The notes beneath the pieces are model-generated. The model did not search any database and was not told the origin of the DNA. It worked only from the letters and a program-made list of their open reading frames with translations. Shown here piece by piece: positions 6,371-14,785 of a stretch of DNA of 33,518 nucleotides. The stretch spans positions 1 to 33,518 of the forward strand of contig SHZT01000018.1 of NCBI GenBank assembly GCA_009692185.1, read 5' to 3'. This stretch comes from Gemmatimonadota bacterium. Its GTDB lineage: Bacteria; Gemmatimonadota; Gemmatimonadetes; Gemmatimonadales; GWC2-71-9. The translations under genes and the position numbers were made by a program. How positions within the stretch are numbered: position 1 is the stretch's first letter; each line of letters begins with the position of its first letter.

Positions 6371-9145
6371 ATGGCCCCAACCAATCCGTTCGGCTCCCTC
6401 GACACGCTCGCCCTCCCAGGCGGCAAGACCTCGATCTACCGGCTGAGCGCCCTGGCCAAACAGGGCCTCACCGACATTGACCGTCTGCCGTTCTCCATTC
6501 GCATCCTGCTCGAGAACGTGCTGCGACACGTCGGCAACGGCGTCGTAACCGAACGCCATGCCGCCGCCATCGCCGGCTGGAAGGCAAAACCGGACACGAG
6601 TGTCGAAGTCCCGTTCATGCCGGGCCGCGTCGTGCTCCAGGACTTCACCGGCGTTCCGTGCGTGGTGGACCTCGCGGCCATGCGGGACGCCATGGTGCAC
6701 CTGAAGGGCGACCCGGACCGCATCAACCCACTGGTTCAGACCGACCTGGTGATCGATCACTCGGTGCAGGTGGATTTCTTCGGGACATCCGCGGCCTTCG
6801 GCCTCAATGTTGCCCGCGAAATGGAACGGAACGGCGAGCGCTATGCCCTGCTCCGCTGGGCCCAGACAGCGTTCCGCAACTTCCGCGTCGTTCCGCCCGG
6901 CACCGGCATCGTGCACCAGGTGAACCTGGAGTACCTCGCCAGCGTCGTGCAGCTCGCCAAGACCGACGCCGGTCTCGTGGCGTTCCCCGACACGCTGGTC
7001 GGCACTGACTCGCACACGACCATGATCAACGGGCTGGGCGTCGTCGGCTGGGGCGTGGGCGGGATCGAAGCCGAGGCCGTGATGCTCGGCCAGCCCTACT
7101 TCATGCAGCTGCCCGAAGTGATCGGCATGAAGCTCACGGGTCGTTTGCCGGCAGGAGCGACCGCCACGGACCTCGTCCTCACCGTCACACAAATGCTCCG
7201 GAAGCGTGGCGTGGTGGACAAGTTCGTCGAGTTCTACGGGCCCGGCCTTTCGGCACTCGGGCTCGCCGACCGCGCCACCATCGGCAACATGGCGCCCGAA
7301 TATGGCGCCACTATCGGGTTCTTCCCGGTGGACGCCGAGACGGTCGCCTACCTCGAGCGCACCGGCCGGCCGCAGGAGGTCGTGAGCCGGGTAGAGCGCT
7401 ACTGCAAGGAACAACAGCTCTTCCGGACCGACGACACGCCGGACCCTACGTTCACCGACACGCTGCACCTGGACCTGGCCACCGTCGTCCCGTCGCTCGC
7501 GGGCCCGCGTCGCCCGCAGGACCGCGTAGCGGTGACCGACATGAAGGCGTCGTTCAGGCAGGTCCTCCCCAATCTCGTGCCCTCGGGTGCCCGGCGGGTA
7601 ATCCCGGAAAAAGACGGCGAGCGCTGGGCGGCGGAAGGCGGCCGTTCGCCAGGCACGGCGGTGGCGCTCGCGCCCCATGAGGTTGACGGGCACCACGTGG
7701 AATACGAGGGAACCCGGTTCACGCTCTCCGACGGCTCGGTGGTGATCGCCGCGATCACCAGCTGCACCAACACGTCGAACCCGTCGGTGATGGTCGGCGC
7801 CGGACTCCTGGCGCGAAACGCGGTCAAGCGTGGCCTTACCCGGAAACCGTGGGTCAAGACCAGCATGGCGCCCGGGTCCAAGGTCGTCACGAGCTATTTG
7901 AAGGAAGCTGGCCTCATGGGCGATCTCGAGGCGCTGGGCTTCAACGTGGTCGGCTACGGATGCACGACATGCATCGGCAACAGCGGCCCCCTGGCGGACC
8001 CGATTGCCCAGTGCATTTCCGAACACGAGCTCGTGACTGTCGCCGTGCTGTCGGGCAACCGGAACTTCGAGGCGCGCATCCACCCGGCAGTACGTGCCAA
8101 CTACTTGGCCTCACCCATGCTGGTCGTGGCCTACGCGCTGACCGGCCGGATTGACGTGGACCTCATCACCGAGCCGCTCGGCACCGACCAGTCGGGGAAG
8201 CCCGTGTTCCTGAAGGACATCTGGCCGGGGCAGGACGAGATCGTCACGACGATGCGGGCAGCGCTCAAGCCCGAGATGTTCCGCAAGGAGTACGGCGCGG
8301 TGTTCGAGGGCGACGATTCCTGGAAGAAACTCCCGGTGCCCGAGGGCAAGCGCTTCGCCTGGGACGCCGCATCCACCTACGTCGCGAATCCTCCGTTCTT
8401 CACCGACCTCGCGCCCGAACCGGCCCCGATAACCGACATCGCGGGCGCCCGCGTCCTCGCCTGGCTCGGCGACTCGGTCACGACGGACCACATTTCGCCC
8501 GCGGGCGCTATCCCGAAGGACGGCCCCGCCGGGAGGTGGCTCATCGAGCACGGCGTGAAACCGGTGGACTTCAACACGTTCGGGTCCCGGCGCGGCCACC
8601 ACGAGGTCATGATGCGCGGCACGTTCGGCAACATCCGCATCAAGAACCGCCTGCTGGAGAACAGGGAAGGCAACTGGACGCAGCATTTCCCGACCGGCGA
8701 TATCGTGAGCATCTACGACGCCGCCATGCGCTACGCCAAGGACCCCACCCCACTCATTGTCCTGGCCGGCAAGGAATACGGCTCCGGCTCATCGCGCGAC
8801 TGGGCGGCCAAGGGCCCCGCCCTGCTGGGCATTCGCGCCGCTATCGCCCAGAGCTACGAACGCATCCATCGCAGTAACCTGGTCGGCATGGGCGTCCTGC
8901 CGCTGCAGTTCCTCCCGGACGAAACCCCGGAGAAGTACGGGCTCACCGGCAAGGAAACGTTCGCCATCTCCGGCATCAAGTCGGGATTGGCGCCGAAAGG
9001 CCGGGCCCGGGTCACAGCGAAGGGAGAAAACGGAAAGACCGTCGAGTTCGAAGCGATCGTGCGGCTGGATACGCCGATCGAGGTGGAGTACTACCGGCAC
9101 GGCGGGATACTGCCGTACGTGCTGAGGCAGCTTGCGCAGAAATGA
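6371..9145 (+). CDS. acnA: Aconitate hydratase A
   Basis: 924 residues, slightly longer than the usual 890-910. The enzyme isomerises citrate to isocitrate through cis-aconitate in the TCA cycle, in the cytoplasm. The three cysteines that bind the [4Fe-4S] cluster are C465 (SCTNTSNPSVM) and C531/C534 (YGCTTCIGNSG), with the 66- and 3-residue spacing of the AcnA/IRP1 branch. Substrate-binding motifs include GTDSHTTMINGLGVVGWGVG and the swivel-domain SSRDWAAKGP with its catalytic Ser and Arg. The ATG is preceded by ATTATTCCCCC with no Shine-Dalgarno, which is odd for a housekeeping gene. Its stop directly abuts the convergent gene's stop at 9146. Confidence 0.97.
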   Translation: MAPTNPFGSLDTLALPGGKTSIYRLSALAKQGLTDIDRLPFSIRILLENVLRHVGNGVVTERHAAAIAGWKAKPDTSVEVPFMPGRVVLQDFTGVPCVVDLAAMRDAMVHLKGDPDRINPLVQTDLVIDHSVQVDFFGTSAAFGLNVAREMERNGERYALLRWAQTAFRNFRVVPPGTGIVHQVNLEYLASVVQLAKTDAGLVAFPDTLVGTDSHTTMINGLGVVGWGVGGIEAEAVMLGQPYFMQLPEVIGMKLTGRLPAGATATDLVLTVTQMLRKRGVVDKFVEFYGPGLSALGLADRATIGNMAPEYGATIGFFPVDAETVAYLERTGRPQEVVSRVERYCKEQQLFRTDDTPDPTFTDTLHLDLATVVPSLAGPRRPQDRVAVTDMKASFRQVLPNLVPSGARRVIPEKDGERWAAEGGRSPGTAVALAPHEVDGHHVEYEGTRFTLSDGSVVIAAITSCTNTSNPSVMVGAGLLARNAVKRGLTRKPWVKTSMAPGSKVVTSYLKEAGLMGDLEALGFNVVGYGCTTCIGNSGPLADPIAQCISEHELVTVAVLSGNRNFEARIHPAVRANYLASPMLVVAYALTGRIDVDLITEPLGTDQSGKPVFLKDIWPGQDEIVTTMRAALKPEMFRKEYGAVFEGDDSWKKLPVPEGKRFAWDAASTYVANPPFFTDLAPEPAPITDIAGARVLAWLGDSVTTDHISPAGAIPKDGPAGRWLIEHGVKPVDFNTFGSRRGHHEVMMRGTFGNIRIKNRLLENREGNWTQHFPTGDIVSIYDAAMRYAKDPTPLIVLAGKEYGSGSSRDWAAKGPALLGIRAAIAQSYERIHRSNLVGMGVLPLQFLPDETPEKYGLTGKETFAISGIKSGLAPKGRARVTAKGENGKTVEFEAIVRLDTPIEVEYYRHGGILPYVLRQLAQK

Positions 9146-10498
9146 TCAGTAGGCGTACCCGAAAATGATCCCCATCTCGTCTTCGCTGGTCAGCCCGAAC
9201 GTGATCGCCAAGCCGGTCGTGTTGTTGTAGGTCACCACCGAGGTCAGCCCCTGCCCCACGTCGAGAGTGAGGGGCTGGTCGAGCGTCAGCATGGCCGGGT
9301 GGGCCCAGTCGCGGCTTTCGTAGACCACCTCGCCGTTCCTGGGGCCGCCCGCGATCTGGATCACGAACTTCTCCCCGTGATAGTGCATGTGGGACGTGAG
9401 CATGAACACCGTCGTACGGGTGTTCATGGTGAACGTCCGCGTCACCGTGGTCCGCTGCCTGGGCGGCAGCGTGATACTGGTGTTGGCGAGGTTGAGCGTT
9501 CGCGCCACGCGTTGCACCTGCGCGCTGTCAACCGTGTAGAAATTGGCATACGCCTCGCCGGGGAACTCAGTCACCGTCTGGTTTACGTAGTGCGGGTTGA
9601 GATCCAGCGCCGTGTTCGGCGGGACCCGCAGCGCGACACCGGCGGGGAACTGGTAATCCGAGCTTTGCGCCATGGCCCCGCCGAGGAACACGTGATAGGC
9701 CATGGGCGCCATGTTGACCAGGTTGAGCGAACCGTCACGGTTCCGGATGTCCCGCACGACGTCGAACCCCGGAATGACGGGCGCGGGGGCGCCGGCCAAC
9801 GTATAGATGGCGAAGTGGTGGCTGCCCGGCCGCATGCGGGCGACGATCCGCGAAACGAAGAGCGACCGCGGGTTCCCGAGGGCGCGATACACGAAGAACT
9901 CCCGCTCGAACTGGGCGCCGACCGCGAAGGAATCGATCTTGAGCTGGAACCCCTGCCCCGCCGGGGGCGGCGCGAGCGGCGCAAAAGGCTCCAGCGCCGG
10001 CGGGGTGGCATCGCCCAAAAGCGTCGTATCGATATCATCGGCCGACCGCGAAGCCCCTCCCGCGATCCACCGCCGGATGAACTCGATCTGCCCGACCGAC
10101 AGCGACTTCCCGCCCAGGGGCATGAGATTTCCATAGTCGCGCACGTGATACTGGGCTTCCCAGCGCAGCTTGTAGTAGAGCAGGCTGCTGTCCGCCCGGA
10201 ACGGCTTGACACGTAGCAGGCCGTCCGCCCGCGCGGTCGCACTGGTCGGCGCCACCGACACCAGGTTCTGGTACGCACCGGCTGGATCGAGCTGGAGTCC
10301 TGACTGCGTGGCAAAGGCGTTCCCGGCCGTATGGCAGGTGATACAGGTCGGTGCCAGGATCTGGGCCTGAATACGACCGAAGCTCGTCGAAAGTCCGCTG
10401 GGGGCCATTGCGTCGCCGCCGCAGGCCCCGAGGACCGCGAGGCAAACCAGAGCCAGGCCCGGAACCCGGAACACGGAGCTGGAATTGGCGAGTGTCAT
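9146..10498 (-). CDS. Lipoprotein with haem c domain and copper type II monooxygenase-like domain
   Basis: 450 residues from ATG 10498 (a TTG three codons earlier is possible). A lipobox (VLGAC, C26) anchors it to a membrane. A short cytochrome domain follows, with C52-ITC-H56 and a likely axial Met126 in NLMPLGGKSL. The rest resembles the two jelly rolls of peptidylglycine monooxygenase / dopamine beta-monooxygenase. By pattern, the CuH ligands are H227-H228 (PGSHHFAIY) and H303 (LNPHYVN); the CuM ligands are H370 and H372 (SHMHYHGEKF) and M442 (SEDEMGIIF). All six ligands of the known enzymes thus have counterparts. Substrate is unknown; the haem could deliver electrons to copper. It follows the patatin gene by 15 bases. 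Confidence 0.8.
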   Translation of the reverse strand: MTLANSSSVFRVPGLALVCLAVLGACGGDAMAPSGLSTSFGRIQAQILAPTCITCHTAGNAFATQSGLQLDPAGAYQNLVSVAPTSATARADGLLRVKPFRADSSLLYYKLRWEAQYHVRDYGNLMPLGGKSLSVGQIEFIRRWIAGGASRSADDIDTTLLGDATPPALEPFAPLAPPPAGQGFQLKIDSFAVGAQFEREFFVYRALGNPRSLFVSRIVARMRPGSHHFAIYTLAGAPAPVIPGFDVVRDIRNRDGSLNLVNMAPMAYHVFLGGAMAQSSDYQFPAGVALRVPPNTALDLNPHYVNQTVTEFPGEAYANFYTVDSAQVQRVARTLNLANTSITLPPRQRTTVTRTFTMNTRTTVFMLTSHMHYHGEKFVIQIAGGPRNGEVVYESRDWAHPAMLTLDQPLTLDVGQGLTSVVTYNNTTGLAITFGLTSEDEMGIIFGYAY

Positions 10499-10513
10499 GC
10501 CTACCAATATGTG

Positions 10514-11647
10514 CTATTCCAGCAGGAACCGCTCGATCGTCTCCCACTGCGCCAGCGCATCTTCGTACCCCAGTTCCATGAGCAGGCCCGTGTACTCCGG
10601 CTCGAATAGCAGGTAGCTCAGGAACTCCTGCGCGCCCGCGGCTTCCGCCCCCATTCCGCGCACCACACGGTCAATCACGTTCGGCAGGCGCGGCCGGAGC
10701 CCCTCGGTCAGCTCTCCCACGTTCCGCGAAGGACGCAGCATCAACAGCCTGACCCCCCGGTGTATCTGCGCGGACACCGGCTGGACCGTCTCGAGCACAC
10801 GGTTGAGCCCTTCCAGCCGCTCGGCGTCGGAATCCAGCGAATCCACGAACACCGCGTTGAACAACAGGGCCACCACCTGCGCCGTCGTGGGATACTCGGC
10901 GTCGATGGCCGTGATCTTCGCCGTCCGGTTCATCACGGCGCGATTGCTGATCGCCAGGATCTTCCTGGCTCCCAGGTGAATCGCGGGCGCGAGCGGCGCC
11001 GTCTGGCGGACGGACCCGTCGCCGTAGAACGAGCCGCCGAGCTTGACCGCCGGGAAGATGAGCGGAATGGCCGATGACGCCATGACGTGAGACAGTGTGA
11101 TGCGCGCCTCGACCGCGACCCGGTGGGCACGCTCCCAGAGCTGAACGTCTCCCCCGCTCTGCACGAACGTGACGGTCTGGTCGGTGGCATAGGAGGTGGC
11201 GGTGAGCGCCACGGCCTTGAGGCGCCCCGCCGCGATGTTGTTGTCTATGCCGGCAAAATCAATAATCGAGGCCAGGAAGCGGGACAGCGGCCGCATGTCC
11301 AGCACGCCCCGCACCGTGCCCATACCATGCATGCGCCCCAGCAGGAACTGCGTCACGAGGCGGAGCACCCAGCGGGCCGTGCGCACGCTCGGGATGTGAT
11401 AGACCCGGTCGGAGGTGATTCTCAGCCACTCGCCCTGCAGTTGGGCCGTCGCCTTGGAAAACGGGCCGGGGTGCCCCGCGAGGAACGCCGCGTTGATGGC
11501 CCCGGCCGAGACGCCCGTCAGGATGGGGACCGAGAGCGTCGGCATCTTCTCGGCGGTGGCCGCCAGGATGCCCACCTGGTAGGACGCGCGCGCGCCGCCG
11601 CCAGACAGCACTAATGCCAGGTCGCTCGTGCCGCCTGAGGGATTCAT
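10514..11647 (-). CDS. Patatin-like phospholipase
   Basis: 377 residues from ATG 11647 (a TTG three codons upstream is possible). Patatins are lipid acyl hydrolases with a Ser-Asp dyad. The oxyanion-hole motif is GGGARA (16-21), the nucleophile elbow GVSAG contains Ser47, and the partner Asp210 is in FYGDGS. The C-terminal third (about 225-377) looks like the extension seen in bacterial patatins and has no recognisable second domain. There is no signal peptide, so it is cytoplasmic or secreted by another route. It probably shares a transcript with the downstream haem-copper lipoprotein. Confidence 0.9.
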   Translation of the reverse strand: MNPSGGTSDLALVLSGGGARASYQVGILAATAEKMPTLSVPILTGVSAGAINAAFLAGHPGPFSKATAQLQGEWLRITSDRVYHIPSVRTARWVLRLVTQFLLGRMHGMGTVRGVLDMRPLSRFLASIIDFAGIDNNIAAGRLKAVALTATSYATDQTVTFVQSGGDVQLWERAHRVAVEARITLSHVMASSAIPLIFPAVKLGGSFYGDGSVRQTAPLAPAIHLGARKILAISNRAVMNRTAKITAIDAEYPTTAQVVALLFNAVFVDSLDSDAERLEGLNRVLETVQPVSAQIHRGVRLLMLRPSRNVGELTEGLRPRLPNVIDRVVRGMGAEAAGAQEFLSYLLFEPEYTGLLMELGYEDALAQWETIERFLLE

Positions 11648-11713
11648 GAGCCCCAAACCTCACTCCCCACCCCGCCGGAACGCCAGTCTCGGTATATCTT
11701 CGAGCCCACCACC

Positions 11714-12118
11714 ATGTTCACTATCCCTGACACCGAGCTCGAGTTCCGCGTCAGCCGCGCGGGCGGGCCGGGCGGCCAGCACGTGAACAAGACATCCACT
11801 CGCGTCGAGGCGTTGTGGGACGTCGCGGGAACCACGCGCCTCTCGGAACCGGAACGCCACCGGGTCTTCCAGAAGCTCGCCAACCGGATCGGGGCCGACG
11901 GGGTCCTGCGGGTCGTGTCCGAGGATCGCCGGAGCCAGCTGCAAAACCGCATGGCCGCTGTCGAGCGACTCATCGAACTGGTCGACGCGGCCCGCCGGGC
12001 GCCCAAGCCCCGAAAAGCCACGAAGCCCTCGCGCGCCGCAAAAGCCAAACGCCTGAATGCCAAGCGCCAGCGCGGCGACCGGAAACGCGACCGGTCCCGC
12101 CCCGGCTGGGAGGATTGA
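11714..12118 (+). CDS. arfB: Alternative ribosome-rescue peptidyl-tRNA hydrolase ArfB
   Basis: 134 residues, the size of ArfB (YaeJ). The protein enters ribosomes stalled on truncated mRNA and hydrolyses the peptidyl-tRNA. The release-factor catalytic motif GGPGGQHVNKTST contains the GGQ at 20-22. The C-terminal tail (about 93-134), rich in Lys and Arg (KPRKATKPSRAAKAKRLNAK), is the part that lies in the empty mRNA channel. The absence of release-factor anticodon domains distinguishes it from RF1/RF2. It is divergent from the patatin gene, and its last 60 bases overlap the longest form of the next gene. Confidence 0.93.
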   Translation: MFTIPDTELEFRVSRAGGPGGQHVNKTSTRVEALWDVAGTTRLSEPERHRVFQKLANRIGADGVLRVVSEDRRSQLQNRMAAVERLIELVDAARRAPKPRKATKPSRAAKAKRLNAKRQRGDRKRDRSRPGWED

Positions 12119-12587
12119 CATCAAGATCTCGAGCCCCGCGTTCGCCGACGGCGGGCCCATTCCCCGCGCCCACACGTGCGACGGCGCCGACCTCTCGCCG
12201 CCGCTGACGTGGAGCGGCCTTCCCGAGGGAACCCGGGAGCTCGCGCTCATCTGCGACGACCCGGACGCGCCCGGCAAGACCTGGGTGCACTGGGTGCTGT
12301 ACGGCGTCGCCCCGGCGGTCCTAGGGCTAGCCACCGGCCTCCCGAGCGAACGGGAACTCCGGCGCCCCATCGTCGCCCGCCAGGGCACGACGGACTTCCG
12401 CCGGGTCGGCTACGGCGGCCCATGCCCGCCCCCGGGCGCACCGCACCGGTACGTGTTCACGCTCTACGCGCTGAGTGATGTGCTGAAGCTGCCGGCGGGG
12501 GCGACGAAGGGGTTGCTGCTCGAAGCGATGAAGAACATCACGCTGGAGCAGGCGGTGCTGGTGGGAAAGTACGGAAGGGGCGCCTAG
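12057..12587 (+). CDS. YbhB/YbcL-family (PEBP-like) protein
   Basis: 176 residues if started at ATG 12057, but the family similarity begins near IDIKISSPAFADGGPIP (about residue 20). Phosphatidylethanolamine-binding-like signatures are LICDDPDAPGKTWVHWVLYG, with the ligand-pocket D-P-D-A-P and the H-W-V, and GYGGPCPPPGAPHRYVF. Bacterial members bind small anions or lipids; no enzyme activity is assured. The early residues are encoded within arfB in another frame, and GGGAGG (12108-12113) sits just before codons ATT 12114 and ATC 12120, so a shorter product with a rare start is possible. Its stop overlaps the convergent pntA stop. Confidence 0.87.
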   Translation: MPSASAATGNATGPAPAGRIDIKISSPAFADGGPIPRAHTCDGADLSPPLTWSGLPEGTRELALICDDPDAPGKTWVHWVLYGVAPAVLGLATGLPSERELRRPIVARQGTTDFRRVGYGGPCPPPGAPHRYVFTLYALSDVLKLPAGATKGLLLEAMKNITLEQAVLVGKYGRGA

Positions 12588-13696
12588 CGCTTCATCACCA
12601 TCTGGCCGTCGTGCGTCACGCACGTGGCCTTGGTGATCTCGTCGGCGAAATCCAGCGCCAGCTTGCCGTCCTTCACGAGGTGCAGCAGGAACGCCGACAG
12701 GTTCCGGGCGTACATCTGGCTCGAATGACCTGGTAGCGTTGCGGGGAGGTTGAGCGGCCCCATGATGGTCACGCCATTGTGCTTCACGTCTTCGCCCGCC
12801 TTGGTCAGGACGCAGTTCCCGCCGGCTTCGGCCGCGAGATCGACGATGACCGCCCCGGTCTTCATGTCGTTGACCATGGCCTTGGTGATCAGCTCGGGGG
12901 CCGGCTTGCCGGGAATGAGCGCCGTGGAAATGACGATGTCCACGTCGCGAATGTGCTGGTGAATGAGCTCGAGTTCCTTCTTGTGCTGGTCTTCCGACAA
13001 TTGCTTCGCGTAGCCCCCCGCACCCTCCCCCTCGGTACTCACCGCTTCCGGCGCAATGAACGACGCGCCCAGGCTCTCTACCTGCTCCCGTGCCGCCGGC
13101 CGCACGTCGAAGGCCTGCACCACCGCGCCCAGCCGCCGCGCCGTGGCGATCGCCTGCAGGCCCGCAACGCCGGCGCCCAGGATCAATACCTTGGCCGGAG
13201 CAAGCGTCCCGGCCGCCGTCACCAGCATGGGGAAGAACCGCGGAGACGCGGCCGCCGCGATCAGCACGGCCTTGTATCCCGCCACGGTGCTCATCGCCGA
13301 CAGCACGTCCATGCCCTGCGCCCGGGTGATGCGCGGCAGGAGGTCGAGGCTGAAGCTCGTCACCCGCCGCTGGGCCAGCATGCCGGCGAGCTCGGGGTTG
13401 GCCAGCGGATAGAACATGCCGATCAGCGTGGAACCGGAACGCAACAGGTCCGATTCATTGGCCTGGGGCTTCTGCACCTTGAGGATAACGTCGGATTCCC
13501 GCCACACCCGTGCCGGTTCGGGAACCACGTTCGCTCCCGCGGCGCGATAGGCCTCGTCGGCGAAGGCGGCTCCCTGCCCCGCGCCGGCTTCCACCATCAC
13601 GTCGAGCCCCGCCTTCTTCATGCGGGACACCGTGTCGGGCACGATCGCGACGCGGCGTTCGCCCGCGGCTATTTCCTTGAGGACTCCAACAATCAC
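12584..13696 (-). CDS. pntA: NAD(P)+ transhydrogenase alpha subunit (PntAA-type)
   Basis: 370 residues from GTG 13696, which has GGAG five bases upstream and gives the usual start VIVGVLKEIAAGERRVA. The longer open frame before it is in the collagen-like gene. This is the NAD(H)-binding domain I of proton-translocating transhydrogenase, which transfers hydride between NAD(H) and NADP(H). Evidence: the AlaDH/PNT N-terminal domain, PRITRAQGMDVLSAMSTVAG, Rossmann loop GAGVAGLQ (174-181) and the end LPATLPGHSSQMYARNLSAF, which separate it from alanine dehydrogenase. The membrane subunit genes (pntAB, pntB) are not next to it, so the complex must be completed elsewhere or this copy has another role. 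Confidence 0.9.
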   Translation of the reverse strand: MIVGVLKEIAAGERRVAIVPDTVSRMKKAGLDVMVEAGAGQGAAFADEAYRAAGANVVPEPARVWRESDVILKVQKPQANESDLLRSGSTLIGMFYPLANPELAGMLAQRRVTSFSLDLLPRITRAQGMDVLSAMSTVAGYKAVLIAAAASPRFFPMLVTAAGTLAPAKVLILGAGVAGLQAIATARRLGAVVQAFDVRPAAREQVESLGASFIAPEAVSTEGEGAGGYAKQLSEDQHKKELELIHQHIRDVDIVISTALIPGKPAPELITKAMVNDMKTGAVIVDLAAEAGGNCVLTKAGEDVKHNGVTIMGPLNLPATLPGHSSQMYARNLSAFLLHLVKDGKLALDFADEITKATCVTHDGQMVMKR

Positions 13697-13715
13697 TGTG
13701 TCTCCAACTCTGCGC

Positions 13716-14784
13716 TTAGCGCCGTCCGTTCGTGTAGTCGATGAGCTGTCGCAATTGGGGCGATATCTGCGAACCGTAGACTTCGGCCCGCGACACCGTG
13801 AGTATTTGCGCCCGCGGTCCGTAGGGGCCGTCCGAGCCGCCAGAACCCTTTTGTCCAACGACGCCGTCCGCGCCCGCCTTCCCGGCCGCGCAGGTCTGTC
13901 CGGGCGTCGCCTGCATCACACCGCCCTTGCCGCCAACGCCGCCTTTGCCGCCGTTCCCGCCGTCGCCGCCCACCGATGCTCCGCGTTTCCACCAGGCCCG
14001 CCAGCAGGGGCTCATCCGAGGGAACGATCACCGTCAGCCGACCACCCGGTCCGCCGGGACCACCCGGACCTCCCGGCCCGCCCGGTGCACCAGCACCACC
14101 CTGCCCGCCCTGACACCCGGCCGCGACCCCCGCGCCCGCCGCGCGACTCCACGACGAGCCAGTCGGCCGGCGGCACGGTGTTGTAGTCCCCCCCTACGTA
14201 CACAGCGGGAGCCATAGCGACCTCGATGGCCGCGACGATCAGTTTGGCATAGAACGGTGACCGGAGGACGTTCAAACGCACGGTGACGTCCGGCCCGCCA
14301 TAGCCCGACTGGCCTTCATCGCCGCCCTCGAACCCGAACGCGTGCGGCACGCAGCTGTACTCGGGCTCCAGCGTCTTCGAACCGTTCACCGCGGGATTCA
14401 GCTTGAGAAAGGCGTTGAGGCGGAACCCGGTCATGACCGTCTGCAAGGGATCGGGGTCCGCCACCCAGTCTCCACCCTCGGTCGAGACGGCGTCCGGGCT
14501 CGTCCGGTTGAGGAACACGACGTGCAGCTTCGGGGGGGTTCTTCTTGTTGTAGACGCGCGATACGGGATAGTGCAGGCCGCTCTCGTGCACCGCCTCGTA
14601 GTCCGTGGGAATCACCCCCCCGGGGCAGGCGGCATCCACCCGCGTGAGAATGTTGATGGACCGGAGCTTGCCCGCCAGGATCGGATCCGGCGCGAAGTTC
14701 TCGGGAGGCTTGTGCGAACAGGCTACCGCCGACACCGCCAGGATCGCGGCGAAGACGGATAGGCGGATAGGCGGATGGCGTCAT
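13716..14784 (-). pseudogene. Collagen-like (Gly-X-Y) lipoprotein gene broken by about four +1 frameshifts
   Basis: ATG 14784 lies one base after the moaA stop and is preceded by GGAGG. Reading on requires four frame changes, each equal to one extra base: in the signal peptide (about 14755-14780, near an octamer CGCCTATC repeated twice); in a run of seven C at about 14531; at about 14130-14145; and at a GGG at about 13970. The restored product would have about 354 residues: a lipobox ending AVAC, a conserved middle (DPILAGKLRSINILTRVDAA; GFRLNAFLKLNPAVNGSKTL), a collagen-like part (GGAGAPGGPGGPGGPGG, a short spacer, then GGDGGNGGKGGVGGKGG), and a tail ending QLRQLIDYTNGRR. It could be decayed, phase-variable, or hit by sequencing errors. 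Confidence 0.7.
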
Positions 14785-14785
14785 C

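Noticed and set aside
6230-8083. Long open minus-strand frame (over 600 codons) opposite aconitase
   Set aside because: It mirrors the codon structure of the clearly functional acnA gene, has no family-like sequence and is a normal side effect of high GC content.
12584-13696. Alanine dehydrogenase instead of PntA
   Set aside because: The folds are related, but PRITRAQGMDVLSAMSTVAG and the GPLNLPATLPGHSSQMYARN ending are typical of the transhydrogenase alpha subunit.
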